Position numbers and translations under genes: made by a program. The notes beneath the pieces are model-generated. The model was not told the origin of the DNA. It did no database searches and was given only the letters and a program-made list of their open reading frames with translations. This document shows, piece after piece, positions 8,542 to 17,592 of a stretch of 64,000 bases of DNA. Every line of letters begins with the position of its first letter. The first letter of the stretch is position 1. The stretch is from Microterricola gilva (lineage in GTDB: Bacteria; Actinomycetota; Actinomycetes; Actinomycetales; Microbacteriaceae), in NCBI RefSeq assembly GCF_004217495.1, contig NZ_SHLC01000001.1:2790001-2854000 (forward strand), given 5' to 3'.

Positions 8542-10491
8542 ATGAGCGTCCAGATCGATACCAGCCTCGAAGAGATCCGCCGGTTCCGGCCGAGCCCCGA
8601 GTTCGTGGCTCAGTCCGTGGCCAGCGAGTCGCTGTACGCCGATGCCAAGGCCGACCGCCTCGGATTCTGGGCCACGCAGGCCCGCGAGCTGCTGCACTGG
8701 AACAAGCCGTTCACGCAGACCCTTGACTGGAGCAACCCGCCATTCGCGAAGTGGTTCGACGACGGCGAACTCAACGTGGCATACAACTGCCTCGACCGGC
8801 ACGTCCTGGCCGGCAACGGCGACCGCATCGCACTGCACTTCGAGGGCGAACCCGGTGACAGCCGTTCCTACAGCTACAGCGAGCTCACGGCTGAGGTGAA
8901 GAAGGCCGCGAACCTGTTGACCAGCCTCGGCGTGCGCTCGGGCGACCGCGTCGCGATCTACCTGCCGATGATCCCCGAGGCCGTGATCTCGATGCTCGCC
9001 GTTGCGCGCATCGGCGCGGTGCACTCCGTCGTGTTCGGTGGTTTCAGTGCGGAGAGCCTGCGGGCCCGCATCGACGACGCCGAGGCCAAGGTCGTCGTCA
9101 CGGCCGATGGCGGATGGCGCAAGGGCAAGGTGTTCCCGCTGAAGAACGCCGTCGACACGGCCCTCGAAGACGGCCAGAGCAGCGTCGACCACGTGCTCGT
9201 CGTCAAGCGCGGCGGCAACGAGGTGCAGTGGACGGATGGACGCGACCTGTGGTGGCACGACGAGCTCGCCGCCGTCGACGCCGACCACGTGGCCAAGGCC
9301 TTCCCGGCCGAGCAGCCGCTGTTCGTGCTCTACACCTCGGGCACGACCGGCAAGCCGAAGGGCATCCTGCACACCAGCGGCGGCTACCTCACGCAGGCCG
9401 CGTTCACCCACAAGAACGTCTTCGATCTGCACCCGGAGCGTGACGTCTACTGGTGCACGGCCGACATCGGCTGGATCACCGGCCACAGCTACGTCGTCTA
9501 TGGGCCGCTCGCCAACGGCGCAACCCAGGTCATCTACGAGGGCACCCCTGACACCCCGCACCAGGGTCGCTGGTGGGAGATCATCGAGAAGTACAAGGTC
9601 ACCATCCTGTACACGGCGCCCACCGCCATCCGCACCTTCATGAAGCTCGGCCGGCAGATCCCGCATGAGTTCAATCTGCGCTCGCTGCGCCTGCTCGGCT
9701 CGGTCGGCGAACCGATCAACCCCGAAGCGTGGATCTGGTACCGCCACGTCATCGGCGGCGGCTCTGTGCCCGTCGTCGACACCTGGTGGCAGACGGAGAC
9801 CGGCGGCATCATGATCTCCGCCCTGCCCGGCCTCACCGACCTGAAGCCTGGCGCCGCGCAGGTTCCGATCCCCGGCATCGAGATCGAGGTGCTCGACGAC
9901 GACGGCAAGAAGCTCGAGGAGGGCGGCGGCCTGCTCGTCATCAACGAGCCGTGGCCGGCCATGCTGCGCGGCATCTGGGGCGACCCGGAGCGGTTCAAGG
10001 AGACCTACTGGGACAAGTTCGATGGCAAGTACTTCGCCGGCGACGGCGCGCGCCTCGACGAGGACGGCGACATCTGGCTGCTCGGCCGCGTCGACGATGT
10101 GATGAACGTCTCCGGCCACCGACTCTCGACGGCAGAGATCGAGTCCTCCCTCGTCGCCCACCCGCTCACGGCGGAGGCGGCCGTCGTCGGTGCGGCCGAT
10201 GAGACGACCGGCCAGGCCGTCGTGGCCTTCGTCATCCTGAAGCAGAGCCACGAGCACGACATCGCAGACCCCGACGAGATCGCCGCACTGCTGCGCGCCC
10301 ACGTGGCACAGCAGATCGGCGCGATCGCCCGCCCGCGCGAGGTGTTCATCGTCAACGAATTGCCGAAGACGCGTTCGGGCAAGATCATGCGGCGCCTGCT
10401 CCGCGACGTCGCGGAGGGCCGTGAGATCGGCGACACCACGACACTCGCAGACACCGCGGTGATGCAGATCATCACCTCGAAGCTGCGCTGA
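8542..10491 (+). CDS. acsA: Acetyl-CoA synthetase (acetate-CoA ligase)
   Basis: 649 residues, the normal length for AcsA. It converts acetate, ATP and CoA to acetyl-CoA through acetyl-AMP. The AMP-binding P-loop is YTSGTTGKPKG, the A5 region WWQTETGG, and the hinge/A8 region GRVDDVMNVSGHRLSTAEIE. The C-terminal PKTRSGKIMRR carries the catalytic lysine that is acetylated in this family. The ATG follows AAAGGAGCGGGACTCACCA. It is monocistronic and closed by a strong hairpin. It lets the cell use acetate or recapture overflow acetate. Confidence 0.98.
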   Translation: MSVQIDTSLEEIRRFRPSPEFVAQSVASESLYADAKADRLGFWATQARELLHWNKPFTQTLDWSNPPFAKWFDDGELNVAYNCLDRHVLAGNGDRIALHFEGEPGDSRSYSYSELTAEVKKAANLLTSLGVRSGDRVAIYLPMIPEAVISMLAVARIGAVHSVVFGGFSAESLRARIDDAEAKVVVTADGGWRKGKVFPLKNAVDTALEDGQSSVDHVLVVKRGGNEVQWTDGRDLWWHDELAAVDADHVAKAFPAEQPLFVLYTSGTTGKPKGILHTSGGYLTQAAFTHKNVFDLHPERDVYWCTADIGWITGHSYVVYGPLANGATQVIYEGTPDTPHQGRWWEIIEKYKVTILYTAPTAIRTFMKLGRQIPHEFNLRSLRLLGSVGEPINPEAWIWYRHVIGGGSVPVVDTWWQTETGGIMISALPGLTDLKPGAAQVPIPGIEIEVLDDDGKKLEEGGGLLVINEPWPAMLRGIWGDPERFKETYWDKFDGKYFAGDGARLDEDGDIWLLGRVDDVMNVSGHRLSTAEIESSLVAHPLTAEAAVVGAADETTGQAVVAFVILKQSHEHDIADPDEIAALLRAHVAQQIGAIARPREVFIVNELPKTRSGKIMRRLLRDVAEGREIGDTTTLADTAVMQIITSKLR

Positions 10492-10501
10492 TCTGAAACG
10501 C

Positions 10502-10546
10502 CTGAGGGGCGGATGCCGGTTGATCCGGGATCCGCCCCTCAGTGTT
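10502..10546. terminator. Terminator between acs and ridA
   Basis: The 12-bp arms CTGAGGGGCGGA (10502-10513) and TCCGCCCCTCAG (10531-10542), extended by inner pairing, are followed by TGTTTT. The site lies between convergent genes and can serve both, best for acs. Confidence 0.85.
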
Positions 10547-10567
10547 TTGCGACGCTATGACGCCGCG

Positions 10568-11038
10568 CTACGCGAAAGCGACGATGAGCTCCACCTCAAC
10601 GGGCGAGTCCAGCGGGAGTACGGCGACGCCGACGGCCGAGCGCGCGTGCACGCCGATGTCGCCGAAGACCTCGCCGAGCAGCTCGCTTGCGCCGTTGATG
10701 ACGCCGGGCTGACCGGTGAAGCCCGGGTCGGATGCCACGAAGCCCACGACCTTGACGATGCGGGTCACCCGGTCGAGCGAGCCGATCTGCGCGCGCACGG
10801 CGGCCAGAGCGTTGATCGCGCACAGCCGTGCGTACTCCTTCGCGTCCGCAGCGGGGACGAGACCGTGCCCGTCGCCGACCTTGCCGGTGGCCGGCAGCGC
10901 ACCGGCCACGAAGGGCAGCTGCCCTGAGGTGAAGACGAGGCCGTCGTGCTCGACGGCCGGAATGTACGCCGCGACGGGCGGGACGACATCCGGAAGGACG
11001 AGGCCGAGTTCGGCCAGGCGGGTCTCAATCTGTGACAT
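10568..11038 (-). CDS. RidA/YjgF-family protein
   Basis: 156 residues of the RidA (YER057c/UK114) superfamily, in the longer form that mycobacteria also have next to ponA2. Members deaminate reactive enamine/imine intermediates formed by PLP enzymes; the exact substrate here is unknown. Family features are FTSGQLP in the first strand and the C-terminal VEVELIVAFA. The Arg of archetypal RidA is not certain in this subgroup. The start is the ATG at 11038 (MSQIETRLAELG). The frame runs open upstream for 41 codons, but those residues are low complexity and overlap the next gene. Confidence 0.88.
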   Translation of the reverse strand: MSQIETRLAELGLVLPDVVPPVAAYIPAVEHDGLVFTSGQLPFVAGALPATGKVGDGHGLVPAADAKEYARLCAINALAAVRAQIGSLDRVTRIVKVVGFVASDPGFTGQPGVINGASELLGEVFGDIGVHARSAVGVAVLPLDSPVEVELIVAFA

Positions 11039-11054
11039 GGGCGTGCGCGTCCTT

Positions 11055-11282
11055 CTACTTGTTGTTCTCGAATGCGGCGGCGGCGACGCTCGCGGCGGCG
11101 GCACCGGCGGCAGCGGCAGCCGAGGTCTCACCGCCGACGGGGCGCTTGAGGTAGGCAACAAGCCCGCCCTCAGGTCCGGTGACGATCTGCACCAGTTCCC
11201 AGCCCTCTGACCCCCAATTGTTGAGGATCGCAGCGGTGTTGTGGATCATCAGCGGAGTCGTGATGTATTCCCAGCGAAGCAT
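11055..11282 (-). CDS. DUF4177-like small protein
   Basis: 75 residues. The N-terminal WEYITTPLMIHNTAAILNNW and GSEGWELVQIV match the small DUF4177 fold (tryptophan-rich, WELV). A low-complexity Ala-rich tail ends in FENNK. It lies 16 bp upstream of ridA on the same strand, so the two are likely co-transcribed. Function is unknown, but the gene pair recurs beside ponA2 in actinobacteria. In many relatives a whiB gene is found between this gene and the PBP gene; here the 108-bp gap has none. Confidence 0.8.
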   Translation of the reverse strand: MLRWEYITTPLMIHNTAAILNNWGSEGWELVQIVTGPEGGLVAYLKRPVGGETSAAAAAGAAAASVAAAAFENNK

Positions 11283-11377
11283 GGGGAAGCCTTTCAGAAT
11301 GGGTCAATGAGGGGCCTCGGGAGGGCTCGCGCATGGCACACGCGGGCCGACCACGGTGGTTTTTCAGCTTTTCGCCT

Positions 11378-11391
11378 TAGGCTCCACTATA
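11378..11391 (+). promoter_or_regulatory. Probable leaderless promoter of the PBP gene
   Basis: TAGGCT (11378-11383) lies 7 nt before the ATG at 11391, and no Shine-Dalgarno-like stretch precedes that ATG. The expected transcription start therefore coincides with the start codon, the arrangement of actinobacterial leaderless mRNAs. Confidence 0.5.
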
Positions 11392-13979
11392 TGTCTGAGC
11401 AAAAACGTACGGTCGGTGGCGCCCTCGGGGGCTTCCTCGGCTTCGTCGGAATGAGTGCCGTAGCAGGCGTACTCGTTGCCGCAGCAGTGACCCCCGCCAT
11501 CGCCGTTTCCGGCGTCGCAGCCAACAGCTCGATCAACATGTTCGAGAATCTGCCCGGCTACCTGGCGATCGGCGAGCTGGCACAAAGTTCGAACATCTAC
11601 GCTGTCAACAACGAAGGAACGCCGGTGCACCTGGCGACCTTCTACGACCAGAACCGCGAGTCCGTGAGCTGGGATCAGGTCTCCCAGATCACCAAGGACG
11701 CCGCTATCGCCGGCGAGGACCCCCGCTTCTACGATCACGGAGGCGTCGACCTCAAGGGAACGCTTCGCGCTGCCGCCAGCCAGGTCATTCCCGGCATGTC
11801 GACGTCCGGTGGATCCTCGATCACCCAGCAGTACGTGAAGAACGTTCTCCTCGAACAGCTCGTGGCCAAGGCGACGACGCAGGAAGAAGTCGACGCGGCG
11901 TGGGAGGAAGCTGCCGGCTTCTCCACCGAGCGCAAGCTGCAGGAGATGCGCTACGCGATCACACTGGAGAAGACCTACTCCAAGGATGAGATCCTGCTCG
12001 GCTACCTCAACATCGCCAACTTCGGTGGGCGCGTCTACGGCATCCAGGCGGCAGCGCAGTACTACTTCGGCGTCAACGCAGCCGATCTGAACATCGAGCA
12101 GTCTGCGGCCCTGATCGCCATCGTGAACAGCCCTGACGAGTACCGCCTCGACCGACCGGATGACGTCGACAACGGCGCGGCCAACGGCTACGCGGCAACA
12201 AAGCTCCGGCGCGACTACATCATCCGCGAGATGCTCGAGCACAACAAGATCACTCAGGAACAGTTCGACGTGGCCTATGCCACGCAGATCACTCCGACCA
12301 TCAACGAGCCGAAGATCGGATGCCAGTCGGCGGGCGGCGCGGCCTACTTCTGTGACTACGTCACCAAGGTCATCCAAAACAATCCGGCATTCGGCTCCAC
12401 CGAAGACGAGCGCATGGCGCTGCTGCAGCGCGGCGGCCTCGAAATCTACACCACGCTCGACCTAGACCTGCAGGTGACCGCCGAGAACTCGATCGCCGCC
12501 TACGTCCCGCAGGCGGCCGACGGCATCGACGTCGGCGCGGTCGCCGTAACGGTGCAGCCGGGAACCGGCAAGATCCTCGCGATGGCGCAGAACAAGAGTT
12601 ACAGCCAGGACACCGAGGTTCTCGCTCAGGGTCCCCAGTACTCGGCCGTCAACTACAACACCGACTTTGAGTACGGTGGATCAAGCGGCTTCCAGCCGGG
12701 ATCAACCTACAAGGTCTTCACCGTCGGCGAATGGCTGAAGGAGGGACACTCCCTCAACGAGAGTATCGACGGCCGCAAGCGTAGCGACTGGGGAACCTTC
12801 CGCGACAGCTGCAACGGTGGAACGATCTCCTTCCCCGGCTTCTCGGTGAACAACGACGAGGGCGGCAACGGCGGCACATACACCGCACTGAGTGCGACGC
12901 AGAAGTCCGTCAACACCGGCTTCATCGCCATGGCCAAGCAGCTCGACCTCTGCGGAATCAAGAACATGGCAGAGTCCTATGGCGTGCACCGTGCAGACGG
13001 AAACCCGCTGGCCTGGGGCGCGAGCGCCGTGCTCGGCACCGAGGAGATCGCCCCGCTGACGATGGCCAACGCCTTCGCCGGTGTCGCGGCCAACGGAATG
13101 GTGTGCGAGCCGACCGCCATCGCGAGCATCACTCACGCCGACGGCAGCCCGGTGATGCTCGCCGACGGCAGCGAATTGCAGCTGCCGAACGGAAACTGCT
13201 CGCAGAAGGTCGAACCGGCCGTCGCATCCGGCATGGCGTATGCCATGCAGAAGGTGATGTCGGGCGGTACCGGACAAACCTCCAGCGGCCGCGTTGACAC
13301 CTGGGTCCCGATGATCGGCAAGACGGGAACCTCCGACGACAACGAGGCCACCTGGATGAGCGGCGCGACCACCAAGGCGGCAACCGTCGTCGGCGTGTTC
13401 AACGTCTCCGGCCACGTCGACCTGCGCAAGACCTACTTCAACGACACACAGGCGGCAACACTCCGCCACTACATCTGGCCGCAGATCATGTCCGTCGCCA
13501 ATGCCAAGTTCGGCGGCGACGCCTTTGCTGAGCCCGAGGCCGGGGCGCTGAAGACCGTCTACGTTCCCGTCCCCGACGTGCGCGGCAAGAGCCTGGAAGA
13601 GGCGCAGAGCATCCTCGAGGGTGCCGGGTTCGGCTTCGCGGACGGCGGCCCGGCCGACTCCGAGCTTCCGGCCGGTCAGGTCTCCGGAACGACCCCTGCC
13701 GGCGAGGCGCCTCGGGGATCGGTAGTCACGGTCAACACGAGCAACGGCCAGATGGTGCTCCTCCCCGACGTCATCGGAAAGAGCTTCGATGACGCCAAGG
13801 GTGCGCTCGGCGGATTCTCCGTGAACAAGGCTGAGCAGGCCGTGACCGACAAGAAGCAGGACGGCAAGGTCATCGCCAGCGATCCTGCAGGCGGCACCCC
13901 GGTGAAGTCCGGCGCCTCGGTGACTCTGACCGTCGGCAAGTTCGACGACAAGGGCAACGACGGCAAGGGCAACGGATAG
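11391..13979 (+). CDS. Class A penicillin-binding protein with PASTA domains (PonA2-like)
   Basis: 862 residues. It polymerises and cross-links peptidoglycan at the outer membrane face. Order: short cytoplasmic tail, one membrane helix (about 10-40), GT51 glycosyltransferase with the catalytic Glu109 in GEDPRFYDHGGVD and GGSSITQQYVKN, then a transpeptidase with Ser438 in GSTYK, SVN and KTGTS. Two PASTA repeats follow (PVPDVRGKSLEEAQ and LLPDVIGKSFDDAK), ending in a Lys/Gly/Asp-rich tail. The ATG at 11391 begins the conserved MSEQKRTVGGALGG; earlier in-frame starts would add unstructured sequence. It is coupled to the metallophosphoesterase gene by a one-base overlap. Confidence 0.96.
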   Translation: MSEQKRTVGGALGGFLGFVGMSAVAGVLVAAAVTPAIAVSGVAANSSINMFENLPGYLAIGELAQSSNIYAVNNEGTPVHLATFYDQNRESVSWDQVSQITKDAAIAGEDPRFYDHGGVDLKGTLRAAASQVIPGMSTSGGSSITQQYVKNVLLEQLVAKATTQEEVDAAWEEAAGFSTERKLQEMRYAITLEKTYSKDEILLGYLNIANFGGRVYGIQAAAQYYFGVNAADLNIEQSAALIAIVNSPDEYRLDRPDDVDNGAANGYAATKLRRDYIIREMLEHNKITQEQFDVAYATQITPTINEPKIGCQSAGGAAYFCDYVTKVIQNNPAFGSTEDERMALLQRGGLEIYTTLDLDLQVTAENSIAAYVPQAADGIDVGAVAVTVQPGTGKILAMAQNKSYSQDTEVLAQGPQYSAVNYNTDFEYGGSSGFQPGSTYKVFTVGEWLKEGHSLNESIDGRKRSDWGTFRDSCNGGTISFPGFSVNNDEGGNGGTYTALSATQKSVNTGFIAMAKQLDLCGIKNMAESYGVHRADGNPLAWGASAVLGTEEIAPLTMANAFAGVAANGMVCEPTAIASITHADGSPVMLADGSELQLPNGNCSQKVEPAVASGMAYAMQKVMSGGTGQTSSGRVDTWVPMIGKTGTSDDNEATWMSGATTKAATVVGVFNVSGHVDLRKTYFNDTQAATLRHYIWPQIMSVANAKFGGDAFAEPEAGALKTVYVPVPDVRGKSLEEAQSILEGAGFGFADGGPADSELPAGQVSGTTPAGEAPRGSVVTVNTSNGQMVLLPDVIGKSFDDAKGALGGFSVNKAEQAVTDKKQDGKVIASDPAGGTPVKSGASVTLTVGKFDDKGNDGKGNG

Positions 13980-14953
13980 TGGCTTCAGGCTCACGCGCGG
14001 CGGCCGCGATCACCTCGGTGGTCGCGGCCGCCGGTCTTGCAGCGCTCGCCTGGGGAACCCTGGTCGAGCGGAAGCGCTACACCCTGCGCGAGGTGACCGT
14101 TCCGGTGCTGCCGGCCGGCTCGGCACCGCTGCGGGTGCTGCACCTCTCCGATCTGCACATGGCGCCGTGGCAGCGCGACAAGCAGGAGTGGGTGCGCTCC
14201 CTCGCCGAGCTCGAACCCGATCTGGTCGTCGACACCGGCGACAACCTCGGCCATGTCGACGGCATCCCAGGAGTCGCGTACGCCCTCGAGCGCTTCCGCG
14301 GCATCCCCGGCGTCTTCGTCAACGGTTCCAACGACTACTTCGGGCCCTCCCCCAAGAACCCGTTCCTGTACTTCAGCGGCCCGTCCGGCACACCGCGCAC
14401 GGTCGCAACGCTCGACATCGACGCGCTGCACCGGGTCTTCGACGATCTCGGCTGGACCGATCTGAACAACAAGGCCGCGGCCATCGACATCCGTGGAACA
14501 CACCTCGAGTTCTTCGGCGTCGACGACCCGCACCGCGATTTCGATCGACTGGAGCTGATCACCGGCGCCATCGACGAACTGCGCGCTGAGGACCCGCTGC
14601 TCGACGAGCAGTGGCCGGACGGCCCGGATACCGCGGCGCCTCGCCCGACTGCCACGATCGGCGTCGTCCACGCCCCGTACCAGCGCGTGCTCAACTCCTT
14701 CGTCAACCACGGCGCCCAGCTGATCCTCGCCGGGCACACGCACGGTGGCCAGGTGTGCATTCCAGGGATCGGTGCGCTCGTGACCAACTGCGACATCCCC
14801 CGCGACAAGGCGAAGGGGCTGAGCCTCTGGCTGCACGGGCTGCGCTCGGCGTTCCTGAACGTCTCCGCGGGCCTCGGAACGTCGATCTACGCACCCGTTC
14901 GCTTCGCCTGCCCACCCGAGGCAACGCTGCTGACGCTCGTCGCCGCACCGTAA
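13979..14953 (+). CDS. Metallophosphoesterase, membrane-anchored (Rv3683-like)
   Basis: 324 residues of the calcineurin-like phosphoesterase family. An N-terminal hydrophobic helix (AAAAITSVVAAAGLAALAWG) anchors it. Metal-binding blocks in order are LSDLHM, DTGDNLG, GSNDYFG, VVHAPY and AGHTHGGQ. The GTG start shares its first base with the TAG stop of the PBP gene (TAGTG), so the two are translationally coupled. The same PBP-phosphoesterase pair exists in mycobacteria, suggesting an envelope role such as processing a lipid-linked or nucleotide phosphate. The substrate is not predictable from sequence. Confidence 0.92.
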   Translation: MASGSRAAAAITSVVAAAGLAALAWGTLVERKRYTLREVTVPVLPAGSAPLRVLHLSDLHMAPWQRDKQEWVRSLAELEPDLVVDTGDNLGHVDGIPGVAYALERFRGIPGVFVNGSNDYFGPSPKNPFLYFSGPSGTPRTVATLDIDALHRVFDDLGWTDLNNKAAAIDIRGTHLEFFGVDDPHRDFDRLELITGAIDELRAEDPLLDEQWPDGPDTAAPRPTATIGVVHAPYQRVLNSFVNHGAQLILAGHTHGGQVCIPGIGALVTNCDIPRDKAKGLSLWLHGLRSAFLNVSAGLGTSIYAPVRFACPPEATLLTLVAAP

Positions 14954-15051
14954 GCCGAAATTTCCCGGCCAGGAACGCCCAAGTGGCAATCGGCGGCTGG
15001 AATATCCGCTATTCTTATTGAGGTCCTAACGGACTATGGCTCTCGGGTCAT

Positions 15052-15125
15052 CGGGGTATGGCGCAGCTTGGTAGCGCGCGTCGTTCGGGACGACGAGGTC
15101 GCAGGTTCAAATCCTGTTACCCCGA
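15052..15125 (+). tRNA. tRNA-Pro(CGG)
   Basis: 74 nt that fold as a complete cloverleaf. Acceptor arms are CGGGGTA and TACCCCG plus discriminator A. The D arm is GCGC/GCGC, the anticodon stem CGTCG/CGACG around TTCGGGA (anticodon CGG, reading CCG), and the T arm GCAGG-TTCAAAT-CCTGT. CCA is not encoded. Confidence 0.97.
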
Positions 15126-15150
15126 CAGTGATGTGAGAACATCGAGCAGA

Positions 15151-15180
15151 GAAAGCCCCTCCTTCGGGAGGGGCTTTCTT
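15151..15180 (+). terminator. Terminator of tRNA-Pro
   Basis: Perfect 12-bp stem GAAAGCCCCTCC / GGAGGGGCTTTC with a TTCG tetraloop, followed by TTCGT, 25 nt after the tRNA end. Confidence 0.9.
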
Positions 15181-15222
15181 CGTACCAGCCCGCGGATGCA
15201 CCGTGCCCTCTACGCTGGGACG

Positions 15223-15723
15223 ATGCACACAGCAGCGACGCACGCGGCAACGGCGGCTCCGACGGCGGCAGGGCGCCCAGCGGCGCGCGTGCGCGCTCAC
15301 GGCCACCAGAGCGCCCTACGGATCGTGTTCGCCCTCTACCTCCTGGCGGTGTGCGTGATCGTGTTCGCGCCGCAGCCAGACGCCGAGCGGTTCACCGGCA
15401 TCGTGGCCGTCATCGCGCGTGCAGCAGAGGCGTGGGGCATCCCGTTCGAGATCGCCTACCCCGTGCTCGAGTTCACAGCGAACATCGCGCTGTTCGTGCC
15501 ATTCGGACTGCTTGTGCCGCTCATCGCGCCGCTCTGGCATCCGTGGCTCGTGATCGCATCTGGCCTCGCCGTCAGCTGCCTCATCGAGTTCACTCAGACG
15601 GCGCTCCCGTCGCGTTTCCCGACGGCATCCGATCTGCTCGCCAACACGCTCGGCACGGCGCTCGGCGTCGCGCTGCTCGCGGTGTTCATGCGGCTACGCT
15701 CACGCGCCCGCCACTCAGGCTGA
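15223..15723 (+). CDS. VanZ-family membrane protein
   Basis: 166 residues with four hydrophobic helices (around IVFALYLLAVCVIVFAP, VLEFTANIALFVPFG, WLVIASGLAVSCLIEF and LLANTLGTALGVALLAV). The conserved VanZ pattern NxxLFxPFG and SxxIEFxQ is present. The family takes its name from teicoplanin resistance, but most members, including this one, have no demonstrated function. I chose the ATG at 15223, just beyond the tRNA terminator; an ATG at 15196 is possible. The gene ends 4 bp from the convergent HAD gene. Confidence 0.82.
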   Translation: MHTAATHAATAAPTAAGRPAARVRAHGHQSALRIVFALYLLAVCVIVFAPQPDAERFTGIVAVIARAAEAWGIPFEIAYPVLEFTANIALFVPFGLLVPLIAPLWHPWLVIASGLAVSCLIEFTQTALPSRFPTASDLLANTLGTALGVALLAVFMRLRSRARHSG

Positions 15724-15727
15724 GCTC

Positions 15728-16492
15728 CTAGACGACCGCGAGCTCGCGTTCGAGCAGCCCCTCGACCACGCCGACCGTGTCACGCCAGCCGTGCACGGCG
15801 ATGCAGCTGACGCCCATGGCCTTCACCGGGTAGTCGTTGCCGCCCTCGTCGAGCCGGTCGCCGACGAAGATCATCTCGTCGAGCGAAATGCCCGAAGCGT
15901 CGACGAGCTTGCGCATGCCGTACGCCTTGTCCACTCCGCGCTTCGTGATGTCGATGGACGTGGAGCCGCCGGAGCGCACCTCGAGATCGGTGAGCTCCGC
16001 CGCGACGTCGTCACGCAGCGCGCGCTTCTTGGAGCCGTCCGCGTCCCACGCCGCCTTCGCGTCGACCGGAGCCTGCTGGCCAAGCGCAGAGAAGGTGATC
16101 TGCGAGCCGCGATCCTCAAGAATCGGCCCCCAAGTCTGCTCCTCCCAGAAGCCGAGCGCTCGCGCGTTGCGCTCAACGGATTCCAGGGCGCGCGACTTCT
16201 CATCGTCGCTCAGCACCTCCGCGTAACGCTGCACCCACTCGCCGTCAGCGAACTGCAGGTACTGGGTGCCACAGGTCGGCATCAGGTGCAGGCGTGACAG
16301 GCGACGCTCATCGTCGATGTTGAGCACCGCGAGTACCTGGTTCTGGAACTGGGTGTAGTTGCCTCCGGAGATGATGCACACCTCGACCACGTCGAGCAGT
16401 CGCAACAGCACGGCCGCCATCTCGGGGTCGAGGGGCGACTTCGAGGCCGCCAAGGTGTCGTCGAGGTCGAAGGCTACAAGTCTGGTGGTCAT
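15728..16492 (-). CDS. HAD-superfamily (IIB) phosphatase, phosphomannomutase-like
   Basis: 254 residues. HAD motif I is FDLDDTLA (nucleophile plus general acid), motif II IISGG, and the motif III lysine falls around ITKRGVDKAYG. Motif IV is GDRLDEGGND, and a C2-type cap lies between. This pattern matches the Cof/PMM-like group acting on small phosphorylated sugars; the substrate is unknown. The protein starts MTTRLVAFDLDDT. It shares its strand with the signalling genes upstream, but a 44-bp gap and a different class suggest its own role. Confidence 0.87.
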   Translation of the reverse strand: MTTRLVAFDLDDTLAASKSPLDPEMAAVLLRLLDVVEVCIISGGNYTQFQNQVLAVLNIDDERRLSRLHLMPTCGTQYLQFADGEWVQRYAEVLSDDEKSRALESVERNARALGFWEEQTWGPILEDRGSQITFSALGQQAPVDAKAAWDADGSKKRALRDDVAAELTDLEVRSGGSTSIDITKRGVDKAYGMRKLVDASGISLDEMIFVGDRLDEGGNDYPVKAMGVSCIAVHGWRDTVGVVEGLLERELAVV

Positions 16493-16536
16493 GGTGCCTC
16501 AAGTTTAGCCGGGACCGAAGGAGCACCGGCCAGCAC

Positions 16537-17592
16537 CTACCGCACGCGACCGTCGCGGTCGACGATGAGCATGCGCGCATCGCCGGCGAGTGGGCTGATC
16601 ACGATCGTCGCCAGCTCTGTGCGCCCGGCCGGCTGCAGGCGAGCGGTGAGGGTTCCAGAGTCAAGCGTGCGCAGCTCTCTGGCCAGCAGCTCGGCGACGG
16701 CGCCCGCGGTTCCCGCCGCCGCGGAGTCGTCGAGCAGGGTCACCTCGACTCCGCGCTCTCTGGCCGCTCGCGCCGCGGCGAGGACGTGCGGCACGGCCAG
16801 CGCCCGACCTCGGACGATGTCCCGGAGCGACGCTTCGATCATGAGGCAGTCGCGGCGCTCGGCTGCGCTCAGCTGCTGCCCTCTGGCGACGAGCTCCATC
16901 ATCGGCCTGGCCATCTCGTCGAGTCTGGCGAGCTGCGCGACACGCTCCTCCTCGGCAGCGAGCGCCGTGGCATCCGCGGCCGCCTCAGCCAGCGCGCGAC
17001 TGTTGATCGCGCTGATCCGCTTCGCCGTCCGCAGCAGACCGAAGTAGATCGCCGTGCCGACGACAAGGGTCGCTGCATGGCGAACGAGCAGCTCAACGCC
17101 GGCCATCGCGCCGAGGCCCCCTGTCACCGCCCAGAGCAGTGTCGCCGCCGCCATGCCCACGTAGCCGAGCCACCCGTAGAGCACCCTGCCGCGGAGGATC
17201 AGCATGAACAGCACAGTCGTCACCGCACCGAGGTGCCACGTCAGGTACAACGGCGAGCCCGCGATCGCCGGCTGCGCGCTCAGTACGGTCACCGTCAAGG
17301 TGCAGAGCCCGAGGATGCCGACGCACCAGAGGCCCGGTAGTGGGTCCGGTGCCGGCTGCACCACCCAGATCGCGGCGATGCCGAACGGCACGAAGGCCAG
17401 GACCGCGACGTCGGTGTGGTTGAGCTCTCCGCCTCCGGGGAAGGCGAGCAGTGCCTGCGCGAGCAGGAACAGCGCGAGGATGATCGCGGCGTGCGGCCCG
17501 TGCAGCTTGAGCAGGCTGGAGACGTCGACCGCGCCAGGCACGGCGCGGCCAGCGCCGTCCATCGAACGATCCGTCATCGCCCGGCCCGTCAT
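16537..17592 (-). CDS. Histidine-kinase-like membrane protein lacking catalytic boxes (module A)
   Basis: 351 residues. Five to six membrane helices occupy the first 200 residues. A helical region follows (EEERVAQLARLDEMARPMM, LSAAERRDCLMIEASLRD) that resembles the dimerisation segment of NarL-type kinases, then a C-terminal alpha/beta domain. I see no phosphoacceptor His, no N-box and no DxGxG in it, so it is probably not an active kinase. It is translated from an ATG overlapping the stop of the canonical kinase (ATGA). It aligns in outline with the kinase-like protein of module B at 21029-22345, and probably forms hetero-oligomers with the adjacent kinase or acts as its sensor. Confidence 0.75.
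   Translation of the reverse strand: MTGRAMTDRSMDGAGRAVPGAVDVSSLLKLHGPHAAIILALFLLAQALLAFPGGGELNHTDVAVLAFVPFGIAAIWVVQPAPDPLPGLWCVGILGLCTLTVTVLSAQPAIAGSPLYLTWHLGAVTTVLFMLILRGRVLYGWLGYVGMAAATLLWAVTGGLGAMAGVELLVRHAATLVVGTAIYFGLLRTAKRISAINSRALAEAAADATALAAEEERVAQLARLDEMARPMMELVARGQQLSAAERRDCLMIEASLRDIVRGRALAVPHVLAAARAARERGVEVTLLDDSAAAGTAGAVAELLARELRTLDSGTLTARLQPAGRTELATIVISPLAGDARMLIVDRDGRVR

Noticed and set aside
8536-10302. 588-codon frame antisense to acs
   Set aside because: acs is complete and well supported; the antisense frame has no domain and follows from third-position GC bias.
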